DNA from: Geothermovivens sp964644845
Lineage (GTDB): Bacteria > Zhuqueibacterota > Zhuqueibacteria > Oleimicrobiales > Geothermoviventaceae
Reading direction: 5' to 3'
Assembly (NCBI GenBank): GCA_964644845.1
Contig: CAZXXS010000097.1
Coordinates: 1-64,000, forward strand
DNA length: 64,000 bases
Shown here: positions 8,891-17,475 of the stretch, piece after piece
Numbering within the stretch: the first letter of the stretch is position 1
Layout: every line of letters starts with the position of its first letter
The notes under the pieces: generated by a model
Seen by the model: only the letters and a program-made list of their open reading frames with translations
Database searches by the model: none
What the model was told of the DNA's origin: nothing
Position numbers and translations under genes: made by a program

Positions 8891-10981
8891 ATGCGAGAGG
8901 CAAAAGGGTTCGCCGTCCTCGTAGGATTTGGCCTGATTCTGATGGCCAGCGACACCCTGGCCATCGGTGCGTTGTTCAGCAGGCCTTTGCGTTCAACGAC
9001 CACGTACCGGAAGATGACGATCGAAACGGTGGACGCGGACGTCCAGATTCGGGATGGCCTCGCGGTAACGCATGTGGATCAGGTCTTCTTCAACGAGATG
9101 TACCAGAGCGTCGAAGCCGTCTGGGTATTCCCGCTGCCTGAGGGTGCTGTGGTGACTGAGCTGGCGTACTGGTTCAACGGGCGTCGGTACGAGGGCTCGG
9201 TTCGGGAGCGCGAAGAGGCAGTGCGGGACTACGAAAGAAACATCCGGCGCCACCTGGATCCCGCTCTCCTCCAGTACTTGGGCGACAACTTGTTCCGTTT
9301 GAACATTGCGCCGATTAACCCCAGGTCGGAGGTGCGATTCGAAATTACTTACGTTCAGCTTCTGAATTACGAGTACGGGGTGACGACCTACAAATTCCTT
9401 CTGAATGCAACCGGCGTTTCGCCCAAGCCGTTGGACCGTGTGAGCGTCTCCATCTCCGCGCAGACAAGCAGTTCCTTCAAGTTTTTCCGCTGTCCGTCTT
9501 ACGAAGGAACCACAGGGTTGAGCATCACACGCGTCTCCGCCCAGGAGTACGCGCTCCTTTTTGGGGACGAGGGCTTTTTGCCAGACAGGGACCTCGTTGT
9601 GGAATTTGAAACCCGAAGAGAGGGCGTGGACATTCGGTTGTTCACTTACACACCGGTTCCGAGCGACTCCTTTGGTACGGACAGTTTCTTCGCTCTCACG
9701 ATTACGCCCCCGGATACCATCGGGGCCAACAGAACGATCCCCAAGCGGGTTGCCTTTGTTGCGGACGTTTCTTCCAGCATGGAAGGCGAACGCATGGTTC
9801 AACTCAGGGAGGCGCTTCGGGCGTTTGTTGAGTTGCTTGCACCTGAGGATAAGTTCAACATCGTGGTGTTTGGAACGAGCGTACAGTCCTTCGCTTCGGA
9901 CTTTGTTCCGGCCAGTCCGGAGAACGTGGCTCAGGCGAAGGATTTCATTCAGAGGCTTTCTGCTTTCGGTTTGACCAACATGGAAGATGCCCTTCGCGTA
10001 GCCTTGTCGCTTTCCTACTCGCCTGACGCTGCCAACCTCATTCTGTTTGCGACCGACGGCTACCCTACCTGGGGGAAAACGGACCCCAGCGAACTTCTGG
10101 CCTTGGTGAGGGAGCTGAACTCAGACAGTGTCCGGATTTTCACGTTTGGCATCGGCGACGAAGTGGACGAAACGTTTCTCAAGCGGCTTGCCGCGGCAAA
10201 CCACGGCCGAGCGTTCTTCATTGCGCAGGACGAAGAAATCGCTCAAACCACCACCCGTGTCTTCGAGACCATGTCTCGGCCTGTTCTGACGAACTTGCAT
10301 CTGTCGATTCCCGGTTTGGTTTACTACGACGTGTACCCCCGGGGCCTGCCGGACTTGTACTACGGCAGTCAGATCACGATTCTGGGGCGCTACATCAACG
10401 GAGGCACCTTCAACGTCAAGTTGACAGCCCGGACTCGAGACGGAGCCCGGACGCTCGAAGCCCCCGTTCTGTTTGAGACGGTGCCGGGTGGCATTCGTTC
10501 GGTTGCGAAACTCTGGGCTAACGCGAAAATTTCTGACTTGCTCGAGCAGATTGCTCTGTACGGGGAGCGGCCGGAGCTCGTGAATGCGATTGTTCAACTG
10601 AGCGTCCAGTTCCAGATTCTCACCCCGTACACCGCATTCTACAGCGAACCACCTACCGGCGTCAGCAAGCAGCGGGACGGGAGTGCGCTGCCCAAGTCGT
10701 TTGTGCTACACCAAAACACGCCCAATCCGTTCAACGCCCAAACACAGATTCGCTTCGTGATCCCCGCGGGTTGGCAGGGACAAACGGTAACCGTCCGCGT
10801 TTTCGATCTCAGGGGACGTCTCATCAAGGTGCTTTACAGGGGGCCCGCTGTGCCGGGTGAGCACTGTTTGGTGTGGGATGGTACTGACGAGCAGGGGCAA
10901 CAGGTTGCTTCCGGGGTCTACCTCTGTGTGCTGCAGATCGGCGACAAGAGGTTGCAGCGAAAGATGTTGTTGCTTCGTTAG
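8891..10981 (+). CDS. Exported VIT/von Willebrand factor A protein with T9SS-type tail (first of tandem pair)
   Basis: 696 residues from ATG 8891, preceded by GGAGGA at -7. The signal peptide is residues 1-~24 (LILMASDTLA). Residues ~30-160 fit a VIT (vault/inter-alpha-trypsin) domain: AVTHVDQVFFN, VWVFPLPEGAVVT, then EVRFEITYVQLL. Residues ~286-460 are a VWA domain with an intact metal-binding DxSxS at 292-296 (DVSSS) and LTNMEDAL and FATDG segments. Residues ~612-696 are a sorting domain beginning NTPNPFNAQTQIRF. The protein is probably surface-exposed and ligand- or metal-binding. The family includes inter-alpha-trypsin-inhibitor-like bacterial proteins of uncertain role. A paralog follows 75 bases downstream, presumably in the same transcript. 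Confidence 0.85.
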   Translation: MREAKGFAVLVGFGLILMASDTLAIGALFSRPLRSTTTYRKMTIETVDADVQIRDGLAVTHVDQVFFNEMYQSVEAVWVFPLPEGAVVTELAYWFNGRRYEGSVREREEAVRDYERNIRRHLDPALLQYLGDNLFRLNIAPINPRSEVRFEITYVQLLNYEYGVTTYKFLLNATGVSPKPLDRVSVSISAQTSSSFKFFRCPSYEGTTGLSITRVSAQEYALLFGDEGFLPDRDLVVEFETRREGVDIRLFTYTPVPSDSFGTDSFFALTITPPDTIGANRTIPKRVAFVADVSSSMEGERMVQLREALRAFVELLAPEDKFNIVVFGTSVQSFASDFVPASPENVAQAKDFIQRLSAFGLTNMEDALRVALSLSYSPDAANLILFATDGYPTWGKTDPSELLALVRELNSDSVRIFTFGIGDEVDETFLKRLAAANHGRAFFIAQDEEIAQTTTRVFETMSRPVLTNLHLSIPGLVYYDVYPRGLPDLYYGSQITILGRYINGGTFNVKLTARTRDGARTLEAPVLFETVPGGIRSVAKLWANAKISDLLEQIALYGERPELVNAIVQLSVQFQILTPYTAFYSEPPTGVSKQRDGSALPKSFVLHQNTPNPFNAQTQIRFVIPAGWQGQTVTVRVFDLRGRLIKVLYRGPAVPGEHCLVWDGTDEQGQQVASGVYLCVLQIGDKRLQRKMLLLR

Positions 10982-11056
10982 CCTGGAGGGAGCAGGACTC
11001 AGCGTGAATGGCTGAGTCGCACGTTGCTTTTGCGGTCGAAAGGCAAGGAGGTTGCG

Positions 11057-13399
11057 ATGTCAACGCAAAGGTTGTCGGTGGGGCGAATTGCAAAGCGTAC
11101 CAAAGCGCGCTCTTGGCTGGTGGTGTCCACAGCGGTTGCTTCGCTGCTTTTTACGCGGCCGGCGCGGGCGGACGGGCTTTTGATGAAGACCAACAGCGAC
11201 ACGTTGCTCCACCACGTGAGTACAGTAGTGCACGTCGCCATTCTCGAGCAGGTGGCCACAACGACTGTCGATTTCACCTTTTTGAACACCCTTACTCAGG
11301 ACTCTGTGTGGGTCAAGTTTGCCTTTCCCGTACCGGAAGAAGCGGTGGTTACCGATTTCGGTGCTTACAAAGGCGACGAAATTTGGTTCTACAAAATCGG
11401 CGCCACGGACACGGCCCACGGGAATCAGAACGTCCCCCAAGGGGACGTACGTTTGCGGCAGTATCTCGGGCCGAATCCCTTTGTCATCCGTGTGAAGATC
11501 GGCAAGGGACTGGCCAAGTTCCGCCTGAAGTACGTCCAGGTTCTGGATTACCTTGACGGTTTCTACGTGTACACTTACCCTCTCGGCACTTCGGATGTCA
11601 CGACAGTCCCTCTCGACACGTTTGTGTTCGACCTTTCGCTTACGAGCTCACACCGAATCCTGGAGGCCGAGTGTTCAAGCCACCCTTCGTACAGTTTTGA
11701 AACCGGTGAGAAGCAGGGTAGTCTTGTTGTCTCCGGCGCAACCTTCCCCGTCAGTGCAGATGTGACGGTTCGTTACCGGCTCGAGCAGCCGGAGATCGAG
11801 GCTACGGTCTACAGCTACTGCACTCCAGGCAATCCCGAAGACAACGACGGCTATTTCGCGGTCATTTTCCGACCCCCTTCAGTCGAACTGGCGGAAGTGT
11901 TGGAGAAGTACTTCGCTTTCATCATCGACAAGTCCGGGAGCATGGCTGGAGATCGCCTCCGGTACGCCAAGGACGCAGCAGAACGCTGCATCATGGGGTT
12001 GACGAGCAAAGACGTTTTTAACGTCATCTGGTTCTCGGCAGTGGATGAAGCTTTTTCGGTAGTACCAGTACCGGCCACTGACACTTACAAGCAAGCCGCT
12101 GTCAACTTCATTGAATCCTTGCGCGCAGGTGGCTCTACCAACCTTTACAGTCCGGTGCTGAAGGCTGTACAACAAGCGGACTCGGACCGGGTAAATCAAA
12201 TCGTGTTGCTGACGGATGGGTATCCCAATACTGGACCCATCGTTGATCGTGACGAAATGGTTCGGAGGATAACGGAAGCGAACGTAAATGGTGCGCGTAT
12301 TTTCTGCTTTGGTGTCGGCCACGGGGCCGATCTAAGCTTCTTGGCGAAACTGGCCGAAGCAAACGGTGGAACCGCCTACAAGATTGACACTCCTGAGGAG
12401 ATCGGACCAACGGTGAACGAGTTCTTTGAGGCGATTAAACAGCCCGTCCTACAGGTCGAGAACGTGACTTTCGAGGGCATTGAGCCATTTGAGATTTACC
12501 CGAAGGTCCTTCCGGACATTTCCATCGGTCAGCAGCTCATCGTGACGGGGCGCTACCGCGAAGGCGGTAACGGTGTCATGACTCTACACGCCAAGCTCCG
12601 AGGTAACGACACCACCTTCGTCTACGAGAACATCGCTCTGCCCGATTCCAGTGTGGAGTATCCCTTCGTGCGCAAACTGTGGGCGAAGCAGAAGATCGAC
12701 TACTTGTACCAGCAGTGGCTTGCTGAGGGACAACCGGAGGCTCTGCGGCAGCAAATCATCGAACTGAGCATTGTCTACGGTATTTTGTCGCCCTTTACCG
12801 AGTTCAGTCGGCCGGAACCGCCCTCGACTGCTGTTGAGGACGCAGGTATTCTGGCCTCGCTGCAGGCGTCGGTGAGCTGGACTTCCGGCAGCCCGGTTGT
12901 GCGGATCGCTTGGGCGGTTTCCCCGGAAAGCGGTGAGAACTGGGTGGCCGTTTGGCGCCAGAGACCGGATGGTGTCCAGGAACTTGTAGCCGAAGTGCCC
13001 CTGTTGAAGGGCGAAGTCACGGACGAAACCGTAATGGCAGGGCGGAGCTACCGCTACCGACTTGTGGTTACGGATGCCAGCGGGGAAGTTCTCGCTACTC
13101 GGGAGCTGACGGTTCGTGTGCCGGCTCAATTCGGACTTAGCCAGGCTTACCCCAATCCCTTCAACTCGAGTACCGTTCTGAACTTGTCGCTGCCAGACCG
13201 TGCTCGCGTGACCGTGGAAGTTCGAGATCTTTTGGGACGTAAGGTGAAGGAGCTGTTCAAGGGCGAAACGCAGGGGACACGTAGGTTGGAGTGGGACGGC
13301 AAAGACGAATCAGGACAAGACGCGCCTTCCGGTTTGTACTTAGTGCGGGCAAGTTGCGCCGGGAAAGTGTGGATCAGGAAAGTGGCGCTGGTACGCTGA
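11057..13399 (+). CDS. Exported VIT-like/von Willebrand factor A protein with T9SS-type tail (second of pair)
   Basis: 780 residues from ATG 11057, with AAGGAGG just upstream. A start at 11024 is in frame but lacks a site. The signal peptide (SWLVVSTAVASLLFTRPARA) is preceded by an Arg/Lys-rich n-region. Then come a VIT-like beta region (~50-250: FTFLNTL, WVKFAFPVPEEAVVT, AKFRLKYVQVLDY) and a VWA domain with MIDAS DKSGS at 291-295 and VLLTDGYPNTGP. A fibronectin-like stretch (~620-690: YRYRLVVTDASGEVLA) precedes a sorting domain from YPNPFNSSTVLNL to the end. Order and domain content match the upstream gene, so the two are an old tandem duplication. The second has gained the extra FnIII-like module. 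Function unknown. Confidence 0.85.
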   Translation: MSTQRLSVGRIAKRTKARSWLVVSTAVASLLFTRPARADGLLMKTNSDTLLHHVSTVVHVAILEQVATTTVDFTFLNTLTQDSVWVKFAFPVPEEAVVTDFGAYKGDEIWFYKIGATDTAHGNQNVPQGDVRLRQYLGPNPFVIRVKIGKGLAKFRLKYVQVLDYLDGFYVYTYPLGTSDVTTVPLDTFVFDLSLTSSHRILEAECSSHPSYSFETGEKQGSLVVSGATFPVSADVTVRYRLEQPEIEATVYSYCTPGNPEDNDGYFAVIFRPPSVELAEVLEKYFAFIIDKSGSMAGDRLRYAKDAAERCIMGLTSKDVFNVIWFSAVDEAFSVVPVPATDTYKQAAVNFIESLRAGGSTNLYSPVLKAVQQADSDRVNQIVLLTDGYPNTGPIVDRDEMVRRITEANVNGARIFCFGVGHGADLSFLAKLAEANGGTAYKIDTPEEIGPTVNEFFEAIKQPVLQVENVTFEGIEPFEIYPKVLPDISIGQQLIVTGRYREGGNGVMTLHAKLRGNDTTFVYENIALPDSSVEYPFVRKLWAKQKIDYLYQQWLAEGQPEALRQQIIELSIVYGILSPFTEFSRPEPPSTAVEDAGILASLQASVSWTSGSPVVRIAWAVSPESGENWVAVWRQRPDGVQELVAEVPLLKGEVTDETVMAGRSYRYRLVVTDASGEVLATRELTVRVPAQFGLSQAYPNPFNSSTVLNLSLPDRARVTVEVRDLLGRKVKELFKGETQGTRRLEWDGKDESGQDAPSGLYLVRASCAGKVWIRKVALVR

Positions 13400-13625
13400 G
13401 CGTAGCTGGTGTTGCGTAGTCCGGCTGGGAATGACACACCGGGCCGCGAACTTTCCGTAAGGGGGGACCTTGTTTGCCAAGCTTGTGAACCGCTCTCGGT
13501 GGTGCCTGCGCGGCTGAAGCGTTGGTATTTTGCTCAGTTCGAATCCCGGAAGAAAGGGGGGCGGGGAAACCCGGTGTGAATGTCGGGGTGAGCGGTGCAG
13601 GGGCGTCGAGAACGGGGTCGGTTTT

Positions 13626-14420
13626 TCACCGGAGTTTCAGAGCAAACCCGACGGTGAGGCCCGCTGGGCCGTGGGAAGCGGTTACACAGACTCGCCCGGT
13701 GGGCCTGAAGGAGGCGTCCAGGTAAGCGACGAGCCACAAGCCTCCGAGGGCGTAAAGGAAGGAGTGACGGAGGCGGTAGTACCGGTTGTACGTGTCGTAG
13801 CTTCTGGCGATGTCGTCCAGATCTTTGGCCGCGAGGTACTGGTCTCTTGCGCTCTTCTCTTTCATGTAGAATGCGGCAGTGGCAGTCGCAAGGACTGCTG
13901 CTGTTCCCAACACACCGTAACCGAGCCGCTTTTCACCCCGGTACAGATGACCCCAGCCCGGGAGGATGAGGGATCGCCAGGCCGCCCCCGGTCGGGGATC
14001 GAAGACGCGGATGTAGCGGACCGGTGTCGTCGGCGGGGGCGATTCCGACTGCGCCCTGTTTTTGATCCGGCGAAAGAACTGACGGACCTTTGGCGAAGCG
14101 TAAAGCGGGTCGAGTTCGTACTGCGAGTCGAGGGACAAGAGGCTTTCGAAGTGAGCGCGCGCTGTCCGCAGGTGGTTTTGGTTGAAAGCGATGATGCCAA
14201 GCAGCGCGTGGGTGGCGAGGAGTTCTTCTGGGCTTCGATCCTCTGCCTGGGACAGGATACGCTGGCCGATTTGCTCGGCTTTTTCGTAACGCATGGCTTC
14301 GAAAGCCGCGCGCAGGCTGTCAACGGCAGTGCTTTGCGAGTGCCCTGCAAAAGGGGTAAGTAGGGCGCAAAGTAGCGCTGCTAACAAAGTACGGATCTGG
14401 CTTGATACGTCAGTGAACAT
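13626..14420 (-). CDS. Exported TPR-like protein with DUF5683-like C-terminal region
   Basis: 264 residues from ATG 14420. A GTG at 14450 would add ten residues and overlaps the end of the kelch gene, so translational coupling is likely with either start. The signal peptide is RTLLAALLCALLTPFAGHSQS. Residues ~30-110 look like one or two helical TPR-type repeats (EKAEQIGQRIL, ALLGIIAFNQNHLRTARAHF), with a spacer following. From ~155 comes SLILPGWGHLYRGEKRLGYG, typical of DUF5683-like proteins of the FCB group, and two hydrophobic segments (~175-195 and ~235-252). It is probably an inner-membrane or periplasmic assembly factor, but the role is unknown. Confidence 0.7.
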   Translation of the reverse strand: MFTDVSSQIRTLLAALLCALLTPFAGHSQSTAVDSLRAAFEAMRYEKAEQIGQRILSQAEDRSPEELLATHALLGIIAFNQNHLRTARAHFESLLSLDSQYELDPLYASPKVRQFFRRIKNRAQSESPPPTTPVRYIRVFDPRPGAAWRSLILPGWGHLYRGEKRLGYGVLGTAAVLATATAAFYMKEKSARDQYLAAKDLDDIARSYDTYNRYYRLRHSFLYALGGLWLVAYLDASFRPTGRVCVTASHGPAGLTVGFALKLR

Positions 14421-15660
14421 ACACAATCTTTCGGGTAAGTGTTGTTTCACCTACCTGAGCGCGAAGCAGGTAGATGCCGGCCGGGACAGGTCTGCCCCGG
14501 TCATCGTGACCGTTCCAGGTAGCCCACGCCGCTTTGCGCGTCTGATGCACATCGAGGTGTCGGACCAGCCGGCCGACGCAGTCGAACACAGCGATCTTCA
14601 CTGCCCTTGCTACTGGCTGATGCAGGACCACGGAGATTTGTGTCGCGCGCGAGAACGGGTTTGGATAGGGACCGGAGAGCTCGAAAGCGCCAGGCCTTCT
14701 GGTTTGCTCGAATCCGCGGACTGCGGTCGACGGTGGTAGTAGCTGTTCAACGGACGTCAGTACTCGGGTTGCGCCGCGTCCACCCGCAGCGACAAGAGTG
14801 CCCTGCACGTAGCCGGCTACAGCTTCTGCCCGGGCGTCCTGGAGGGAATCCGCGTAGTAAAACGGACCTCCCTCCACAGCGGCCGGGAGTCTTTCCACTG
14901 AGCGAAGGGGGCCCGAGAAACCTTCCCCACCGAGCACGTACAGTCCTTCCGGTGTGGTGACGGCTGCTGCGAAAGCCCGGGGGGTGTGTAGCCCGGGCAA
15001 GCGGCGCCACTGGCCGTCCTCGCCGAGGACGTCGACAAGATTCAGGGGGCCGAAGTACATCCCACCAATTACGTAGAGGTCGCCAGCGAAAGAAGCCGCC
15101 GCCAGGTTGGCGCGCGGGGGATCCGGCAAAGTGATGGACACCGGTGTTCCTCTGCCCACCACCGTGTCGAAGATCTCAATGTCGTTGAGGTAGTTGGACT
15201 GATCCAGGGTGACCGTTGCGCCGGCGAGCACGTAGATATTGTCGCGCCACACCACCGCCGCACACCCTTCCCGGGGTTTGCCCAAGCGACCCGCAAGTTC
15301 CCAGGTCTCCTCGTTTGGATTGTACACGAAAACGCTGTCGCTGGTGCAGGAACCGTTACTGCCGCCGATGACGTAGATCTTGCCGTGGAACGTCACGGCT
15401 GCTGCCTGGCGACGCGGAACTGGCAGCGGTGCGTGGTTTGTTTCCCACCGTCTGAGCTGGCTGTCGTAGACGAAGGTTTCGGTACACACCTTCCGGTTCG
15501 CGTCCACACCGCCGAAAACGTACAACTTGTCGTTGTAGACAGTACTGGCTGCCCCGTAACGTGGTGCCGGCATGTTGGCCGCCGAAATCCACTGAGCTGT
15601 GGCTCCCAGCGGTAGCAGCCCAAGCAACAGAGCGAAGGCTGTCCTTCTACCTGCTTTCAT
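14410..15660 (-). CDS. Secreted kelch-repeat propeller protein with T9SS-type tail
   Basis: 416 residues from ATG 15660 with signal peptide (FALLLGLLPLGATAQ). Residues ~25-310 hold repeated kelch blades of the form PAPRYGAAS...YVFGG, PVPRRQAAAV...YVIGGS and TPRAFAAAV...YVLGGE, i.e. a six-bladed beta-propeller. Residues 332-416 are a sorting domain (YPNPFSRATQISVVL ... GIYLLRAQ ... KIVYVH). It overlaps the downstream exported protein by a few bases. Such propellers usually bind protein or glycan partners at the cell surface. No catalytic residues of the galactose oxidase type are apparent. Confidence 0.85.
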   Translation of the reverse strand: MKAGRRTAFALLLGLLPLGATAQWISAANMPAPRYGAASTVYNDKLYVFGGVDANRKVCTETFVYDSQLRRWETNHAPLPVPRRQAAAVTFHGKIYVIGGSNGSCTSDSVFVYNPNEETWELAGRLGKPREGCAAVVWRDNIYVLAGATVTLDQSNYLNDIEIFDTVVGRGTPVSITLPDPPRANLAAASFAGDLYVIGGMYFGPLNLVDVLGEDGQWRRLPGLHTPRAFAAAVTTPEGLYVLGGEGFSGPLRSVERLPAAVEGGPFYYADSLQDARAEAVAGYVQGTLVAAGGRGATRVLTSVEQLLPPSTAVRGFEQTRRPGAFELSGPYPNPFSRATQISVVLHQPVARAVKIAVFDCVGRLVRHLDVHQTRKAAWATWNGHDDRGRPVPAGIYLLRAQVGETTLTRKIVYVH

Positions 15661-15783
15661 TTGTCTCGCTGCCGATTCAGTGTCACAGTCCCAAAGAGCG
15701 GCAAATACGGGTGGAATACCTCAGCGACGCCCGCGAGTGGTGCCGCCTTTGATCTTGCTGACTTCTGGTTAGGTGAGGCGCAA

Positions 15784-17475
15784 TCACTGTACCAGTTCCC
15801 AGAAGCCGGTGGCCAAACTGACCCGCAACGTCACTTTTGTTCCAGCTTGCAAGCGCAACGTCTTGCGCCACGCTTTGAAAGCCGGGTTACGAAGCTCAAT
15901 TGTGTGCACTCCCGGCGTCAGAATCAGTGCGTGGTCGAGAGGAGTTGTGTCCACCGGCTTTTCGTCCACCCAAACCTCGGCCCAGGGTGCAACCTGAAGC
16001 CACAACTGTGCAATCTTTGCCCACAGATTGACGATGAGTGTTTCGCACTGGGCGGGCTTCAGGGCTACCCGGAGTGTGCAAGGTGGGAATTCCGGGTGGC
16101 GCAGAACGACGGAGTGCTCGCCTGGTGGTAGCCTGAAGCGACCGAGCCTGGATCCCACTCCGGCAGCTGCTCCGTCGAGTTCAATCTCCGCCCACGGGGT
16201 GCAGCGCACCACCAACTGGGCATCTGGGGTTGTTTCCGGTTTGCTGGTTTGCTCAGCCGGTAAGTTCTTCCGGCGAGAAGCAGACAGCGGCGGTTGTGGC
16301 GCCGTGGCGACTTCGCGTTGTCCCTGCTTTTTTCTCGTGGGTCGTCTCGTCCTGAATTGGCTTCGGCCGGATTCGGTTGTCTGTGTCACCGGTTTTGCGA
16401 GTTCACCGGTATTCGGCCGGGGATGGCTTGCGGCCGGACGGGTGACGACCCGCAGATTTCCGGGGAGGTGAAGGCGGTGGGACCACAACCAGCCCAGACC
16501 CGCAGTGAAGGCGGCGAGAACGAGTACTGCGCCAAGGAGCACGCTGGCGATTTTTATTCTCGACGCACGCCTCGAAGGAGATGATTGCTTCGTTACAGTG
16601 GTTCCGGACGGCAGGTCGGCAAGAAACTCGCCCACGCGTTCAGCCCGCAGCGGCACCTCCAGTTCGGCAGCCAGCTCGGTGATTTGATCCAGTACGGCTG
16701 CGGCCGAGGAGGGCCGTTCGCTTGAGTTCGAAGCCAGTAGGCGGTGCACAAGATTCGCAACGCCATGCGGGATGTCGGACCGAACAGTGTCGAGCGGTTG
16801 CCAGCGAGCATTCAGCACGTCTTCCACGCAGCGTTTCGCATCTTCGGCAGGAAAAAGGCGACGCCCGGCCAGCATTTCGTACATGGTGGCTCCAGCCGAG
16901 TACAGGTCCGACAGTTCGGTGCTGTCTTCGCCACGCAGCACTTCGGGGGCCATGTAGGCCAGCGTACCGGTTACGCCTGGAATGCGCGTCTTGCCTGTGC
17001 CAACGAGGGCTGCCAGCCCGAAGTCAGCCACTTTGGTCCAGCCGTCGTGGGCTACGAGCACGTTGGAAGGTTTGAGATCCCGGTGCAACACGCCGCGGTC
17101 GTGCGCATACGCCAATCCGCGAAAAAGGTCCCGCGAAATGGTCAGGGCCATTTCCAGCGGCAAAGGGCCTGATTTCCGAATGAGTTGCTCAAGGCTTTCG
17201 CCTTCCACGAATTCAAGAACCAGGAAAGGGTGTCCCTGCCACGTGTCGAACTGGTACAGCGTAACGATGTTGGGGTGTTGCAACCGGGCGTAGGCCAAAG
17301 CCTCAATGCGGAACTGATCCACTTGCGTAGTTGAGTTGTGCCCGGTTTGCAGCACCTTCAAAAGAACACGGCGTTCGAGAATCGTGTCCACGGCCAGGTA
17401 AGACACAGCATTTGGGCCGCGGTGCAGCTCGTGTTCGATTCGGTACTGTGCAAATGTTTGTTCTACGCCCGCCAT
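15784..17475 (-). CDS. Membrane-anchored serine/threonine kinase with PEGA domains
   Basis: 563 residues. The cytoplasmic Hanks-type kinase domain (~10-270) has Lys40, Glu58, catalytic HRDLKPSN (Asp133), DFG (Asp151) and APE (~176), so it should be active. The glycine-rich loop is degenerate (HRGPNAVSY, lacking the first and third Gly). One transmembrane helix lies at ~307-331 (VLLGAVLVLAAFTAGLGWLW). Beyond it is a Pro/Arg/Gln-rich spacer and two PEGA-type beta modules (~415-482 and ~486-552, each starting with PWAEI or PWAEV) facing the periplasm. Its start overlaps the end of the sigma-54 activator gene by 13 bases, so the two are translationally coupled. This suggests phospho-control of the activator or a shared pathway. 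Confidence 0.92.
   Translation of the reverse strand: MAGVEQTFAQYRIEHELHRGPNAVSYLAVDTILERRVLLKVLQTGHNSTTQVDQFRIEALAYARLQHPNIVTLYQFDTWQGHPFLVLEFVEGESLEQLIRKSGPLPLEMALTISRDLFRGLAYAHDRGVLHRDLKPSNVLVAHDGWTKVADFGLAALVGTGKTRIPGVTGTLAYMAPEVLRGEDSTELSDLYSAGATMYEMLAGRRLFPAEDAKRCVEDVLNARWQPLDTVRSDIPHGVANLVHRLLASNSSERPSSAAAVLDQITELAAELEVPLRAERVGEFLADLPSGTTVTKQSSPSRRASRIKIASVLLGAVLVLAAFTAGLGWLWSHRLHLPGNLRVVTRPAASHPRPNTGELAKPVTQTTESGRSQFRTRRPTRKKQGQREVATAPQPPLSASRRKNLPAEQTSKPETTPDAQLVVRCTPWAEIELDGAAAGVGSRLGRFRLPPGEHSVVLRHPEFPPCTLRVALKPAQCETLIVNLWAKIAQLWLQVAPWAEVWVDEKPVDTTPLDHALILTPGVHTIELRNPAFKAWRKTLRLQAGTKVTLRVSLATGFWELVQ

Noticed and set aside
13526..13560. TTCGAATCCC string resembling a tRNA T-loop
   Set aside because: The bases before the loop do not pair with those after it and no acceptor or anticodon arm can be built.
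13530..14363. 277-codon + strand frame over the exported TPR-like gene
   Set aside because: The - strand frame has a signal peptide and DUF5683-like motif; the + frame is its shadow with no start signals.
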